Positions 5,442 to 7,664 of a stretch of 7,664 nt of DNA are shown in pieces. The first letter of the stretch is position 1. The number at the start of each line of letters is the position of its first letter. The position numbers and the translations under genes are program-made. The notes under the pieces are model-generated. The model did no database searches. It saw nothing but the letters and a program-made list of their open reading frames with translations, and was not told where the DNA came from. This DNA is from Rhodospirillales bacterium (GTDB lineage: Bacteria > Pseudomonadota > Alphaproteobacteria > Acetobacterales > Acetobacteraceae), in the NCBI GenBank assembly GCA_025350425.1, contig JANXXW010000544.1:1-7664 (forward strand), given 5' to 3'.

Positions 5442-6242
5442 ATGAGCCTCATCCCACCGGTGCTGCTGGTTGGCTTCGGCAAGATGGGGTCTGCCATGGC
5501 GGCCGGCTGGCTCGAGGAGGGCATCTCACCCTCCATCGCCATCGACCCCACGCTGCCCGCCTCGCACAACACTCACCTTTCGGTCATCGCCGGAGTGCTC
5601 GATGTGCCGGATGGTTTCGCGCCGGCTGCCATCGTGTTCGCGGTCAAACCGCAGCAGGCGGCGGTCACCCTGCCGCTGTATGCCCGTTACGCCGATCAGG
5701 CCGTGATGCTCTCCATCATGGCCGGCATCCCGATCGCCAGCATCCAGGCCCTGATCGGCGGCCATGCCCAGATCGTCCGTGCCATGCCCAACACCCCCGC
5801 CGCCGTGCGCCAGGGCATCACCGTCACCTGTCCCGCGCAAGACGTCACCGAGACCCAGCGCGCATTGTGCGACCGCCTGCTCCGCGCCATCGGAGACGTC
5901 GCCTGGACCGACGACGAGGCCCTGCTGGACCCCGTCACCGCCGTGTCCGGAGGTGGCCCAGCCTACGTGTTCCTACTCGCCGAACTGCTCGAACGAGCGG
6001 CTATCGAGCAGGGCATCCCGCAGGACCTCGCCCGCCTCATGGCCCGTAAAACCGTCGCGGGCTCCGGCGCGTTGCTGGCCGCAAGCACCGAGGACGCCGC
6101 CACTCTGCGCCGTAACGTCACCAGCCCCGGAGGAACGACCGAGCGTGCGCTCGCAGTGTTGATGGCCGAGGATGGCTGGTCCGCCACCCTGTCGCGTGCC
6201 ATCGCCGCCGCCACCGCCCGGTCGCGCGAACTCGCGGGCTGA
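5442..6242 (+). CDS. proC: Pyrroline-5-carboxylate reductase
   Basis: Cytoplasmic enzyme for the last step of proline synthesis: it reduces 1-pyrroline-5-carboxylate to L-proline with NAD(P)H. The 266 residues match the usual length. Seen: the N-terminal nucleotide-binding stretch LLVGFGKMGSAMAAGW (8-23), FAVKPQ (66-71), SIMAGIP (91-97), RAMPNTPA (113-120), the dimer-domain helix start AVSGGGPAYVF (167-177), and the family signature TSPGGTTERAL (227-237). The ATG at 5442 is chosen because homologous sequence begins there; the frame is open further upstream inside ybjN but that part is a shadow. It lies four bases after ybjN and 19 bases before the TetR-fold gene, so the three form one likely operon. 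All expected motifs look intact. Confidence 0.97.
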   Translation: MSLIPPVLLVGFGKMGSAMAAGWLEEGISPSIAIDPTLPASHNTHLSVIAGVLDVPDGFAPAAIVFAVKPQQAAVTLPLYARYADQAVMLSIMAGIPIASIQALIGGHAQIVRAMPNTPAAVRQGITVTCPAQDVTETQRALCDRLLRAIGDVAWTDDEALLDPVTAVSGGGPAYVFLLAELLERAAIEQGIPQDLARLMARKTVAGSGALLAASTEDAATLRRNVTSPGGTTERALAVLMAEDGWSATLSRAIAAATARSRELAG

Positions 6243-6261
6243 CATCAAGGCTCACCGCACC

Positions 6262-6969
6262 ATGTCCGATCCGATGACTGAAGATCTCGATTTCGATACC
6301 GCCCTCGTCACCGCCGCCCTCGCTCTCGCCGGCGAGATTGGGTGGTCCCGCGTCAGCGTGGCCGAAGCAGCCCGCCGCGCGGCGCTGCCACTTGATCGCG
6401 CCCGAGGTCGGTTCGCATCCACCCAGGCCATCCTGCTCCGCTTCGGTCGTATGGCCGATCAGGCCGCGCTGGTTGGCGCCGACTCGAACCCCGACGCTTC
6501 TCACCGCGACCGCCTGTTCGACATTCTGATGCGCCGCCTCGATGTGCTCCAACTCCACCGCGAGGGCACGCTCGCCCTGATGCGTGCGGTGCCGCTTGAT
6601 CCGGGGCTTGGCCTCATGCTGGCCATGTCCAGCGTTCAGAGCATGGGCTGGATGCTGGAAGGCGCCGGCGTCGATGCTACCGGCTTGCGCGGGCTGTTGC
6701 GCTCCAAAGGCCTGCTCGCGGTCTGGCTCTGGACGGTCCGCACCTGGAAGGACGACGACTCCGAGGATATGTCGGCCACCATGTCCGCATTGGACAAAGC
6801 ACTGGAACGCGCCGAGCGGGCCGAAGGCATGATGGGCCGCCGCGGCACCACTTCGGTCCCGGATGAGGAAATGGAGCCCACGGCGGACGAATCGCCAGCG
6901 GCCGTTGTCGAGTCGCTGCCTCGTAACCCGCCACCACCGCCCGACTTACCGGCCTCGTCCCCGGCATAG
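6262..6969 (+). CDS. TetR-fold protein: transcriptional regulator or COQ9-like
   Basis: The 235-residue product opens with a TetR-type helix-turn-helix (about 11-62): ALVTAALALAGEIGW, then VSVAEAARRAALPLDRARGRF. The C-terminal part does not look like a typical ligand pocket. Around 152-183 it carries LAVWLWTVRTWKDDDSEDMSATMSALDKAL, where the W/D-x-S-x-D...T...LD spacing recalls the end of COQ9, a TetR-fold protein of ubiquinone synthesis. The last 40 or so residues are acidic and proline-rich (PPPPPDLP), probably disordered. The ATG at 6262 has AAGG 11 bases upstream; proC ends 19 bases earlier. If it is a DNA-binding regulator its target is unknown; the AT-rich dyad in ubiK is one candidate, by proximity only. 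If COQ9-like, it would be a peripheral lipid-binding protein. TetR fold is secure; function is open. Confidence 0.8.
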   Translation: MSDPMTEDLDFDTALVTAALALAGEIGWSRVSVAEAARRAALPLDRARGRFASTQAILLRFGRMADQAALVGADSNPDASHRDRLFDILMRRLDVLQLHREGTLALMRAVPLDPGLGLMLAMSSVQSMGWMLEGAGVDATGLRGLLRSKGLLAVWLWTVRTWKDDDSEDMSATMSALDKALERAERAEGMMGRRGTTSVPDEEMEPTADESPAAVVESLPRNPPPPPDLPASSPA

Positions 6970-6977
6970 GCCGGTCT

Positions 6978-7004
6978 GGGTGGGATAGCTTACGCATCCC
7001 ACCC
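6978..7004. terminator. Hairpin between convergent genes, likely bidirectional terminator
   Basis: GGGTGGGAT (6978-6986) and ATCCCACCC (6996-7004) form an exact 9-bp stem with loop AGCTTACGC, in which GC/GC can add two inner pairs past a bulged A. It starts eight bases after the TetR-fold stop and ends 21 bases before the converging dehydrogenase stop. There is no T-tract on either side, which is common for GC-rich alphaproteobacteria, so termination is inferred from placement and stem strength. Confidence 0.65.
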
Positions 7005-7025
7005 GCTGGTCAGGTGATGGTGGCC

Positions 7026-7664
7026 CTAATACGTCGCCCGTCCCCCTGAACAATCGAACACCGCCGCCGTGCTGAACGAGGCTTCCTCGCTGCATAGCCA
7101 CGCCACCAGGGATGCCACCTCATCCACCGTGCCGAACCGCGCCATCGGGATTTTCGACAGCATGTAATCCACCTGCGCCTGCGACATCTGGTCGAAGATT
7201 GGTGTCTTCACCGCCGCCGGCGTTACGCAGTTCACCCGTATCTCGCTCGCCGCCAGCTCCTTGCCCAGCGACTTCGTGAACCCGATCACGGCCGCCTTGG
7301 AGGTGGAGTACGCCGCGGCATTCGGATTGCCCTCCTTGCCCGCGACCGATGCGATATTGACGATCCGTCCCCAACCGCTGTGCAGCATGTGCGGCACCAC
7401 GGCACGGCAGCAGTAATACAGCGCGTTCACGTTCACATCGATCACCCGCCGCCAATCCTCGATCGGGTATTCCCAACTGCTCGCATTCGGCCCGGTGATC
7501 CCGGCGCTGCACACCAGTATGTCAATCCCGCCAAGCTTCTCCACTGTCGCGTCCGCCGCTCGTTGCACCGCGTCCGGATCGGTCAGTTCCAGCGTTTCGG
7601 CATGGGCGGCGGTGGCCCGCCCCAGCGCCGCCGCGTCGCGGTCCCACAGCGCGATCCGCGCACC
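7026..7664 (-). CDS. Short-chain dehydrogenase/reductase, 5' end outside window
   Basis: Classical SDR with Rossmann fold; the first part, including the TGxxxGxG cofactor motif, lies beyond the right edge. The visible 212 residues run from the end of beta-2 (ARIALWDRD) to the C-terminus. Seen: the CSAGI equivalent of NNAG, the active-site Asn in IDVNVNALYY, the catalytic Ser in NIASVAG, and the YxxxK pair in AAYSTSKAAVIG, followed by RVNCVTPAAVKTPI and the ending FDCSGGRATY. The wording of the middle and end, notably SAGITGPN and the SGGRATY tail, recalls sugar-acid dehydrogenases such as 2-keto-3-deoxy-L-rhamnonate or -fuconate dehydrogenase, but substrate cannot be fixed from this fragment and a FabG-like reductase is possible. 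A GTG at 7568 is in frame but internal; the open frame continues to the edge. It is convergent with the proC operon. Confidence 0.92.
   Translation of the reverse strand, partial: GARIALWDRDAAALGRATAAHAETLELTDPDAVQRAADATVEKLGGIDILVCSAGITGPNASSWEYPIEDWRRVIDVNVNALYYCCRAVVPHMLHSGWGRIVNIASVAGKEGNPNAAAYSTSKAAVIGFTKSLGKELAASEIRVNCVTPAAVKTPIFDQMSQAQVDYMLSKIPMARFGTVDEVASLVAWLCSEEASFSTAAVFDCSGGRATY

Noticed and set aside
1..7664. Mobile elements, CRISPR arrays, toxin-antitoxin or defence genes
   Set aside because: No transposase, integrase, direct-repeat array or defence domain is visible on either strand.

Overview
The window is a GC-rich (estimated by eye at mid-60s percent) stretch of an alphaproteobacterial chromosome. 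The UbiK-family gene divergent from an lgt - MidA/NDUFAF7-type methyltransferase - pgeF cluster, the YbjN-proC pair, and the protein sequences suggest Rhodospirillales, probably Acetobacteraceae. The family assignment is inference; nothing in the window names the species. There are no rRNA or tRNA genes, insertion sequences, prophage genes or CRISPR arrays. It reads as ordinary core chromosome. No gene-free stretch exceeds 300 bases.

Left half, minus strand, read from 4348 down to 1: lgt (prolipoprotein diacylglyceryl transferase), a MidA/NDUFAF7-type SAM-dependent methyltransferase, pgeF (peptidoglycan editing factor), a possible 21-residue hydrophobic peptide, a large unassigned lipoprotein with two internally similar halves, then prs (ribose-phosphate pyrophosphokinase), which runs off the window. 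The first four reading frames are joined by 1-base, 4-base and zero-base junctions, so they are very likely one translationally coupled operon. Two of them are substrate-like for the first: Lgt would lipidate the lipoprotein encoded downstream in its own operon. A 97-bp gap before prs may hold a separate promoter.

Right half, plus strand: an 80-bp divergent promoter region leads into a UbiK-family gene (ubiquinone biosynthesis accessory factor). A 166-bp leader rich in inverted repeats follows, then ybjN-like, proC (last step of proline synthesis) and a TetR-fold gene whose C-terminal half resembles COQ9, in tight succession. A 9-bp-stem hairpin sits between this operon and a convergent short-chain dehydrogenase that enters from the right edge.

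The items most worth a second look are: a perfect AT-rich 9+3+9 dyad at the end of ubiK; the nested hairpins in the ybjN leader, including one that buries the Shine-Dalgarno sequence; the 21-residue peptide wedged between pgeF and the lipoprotein; the internal duplication of the lipoprotein; and the clustering of quinone/complex I-related families (UbiK, NDUFAF7-like, COQ9-like). I did not find a convincing new defence or mobile system.
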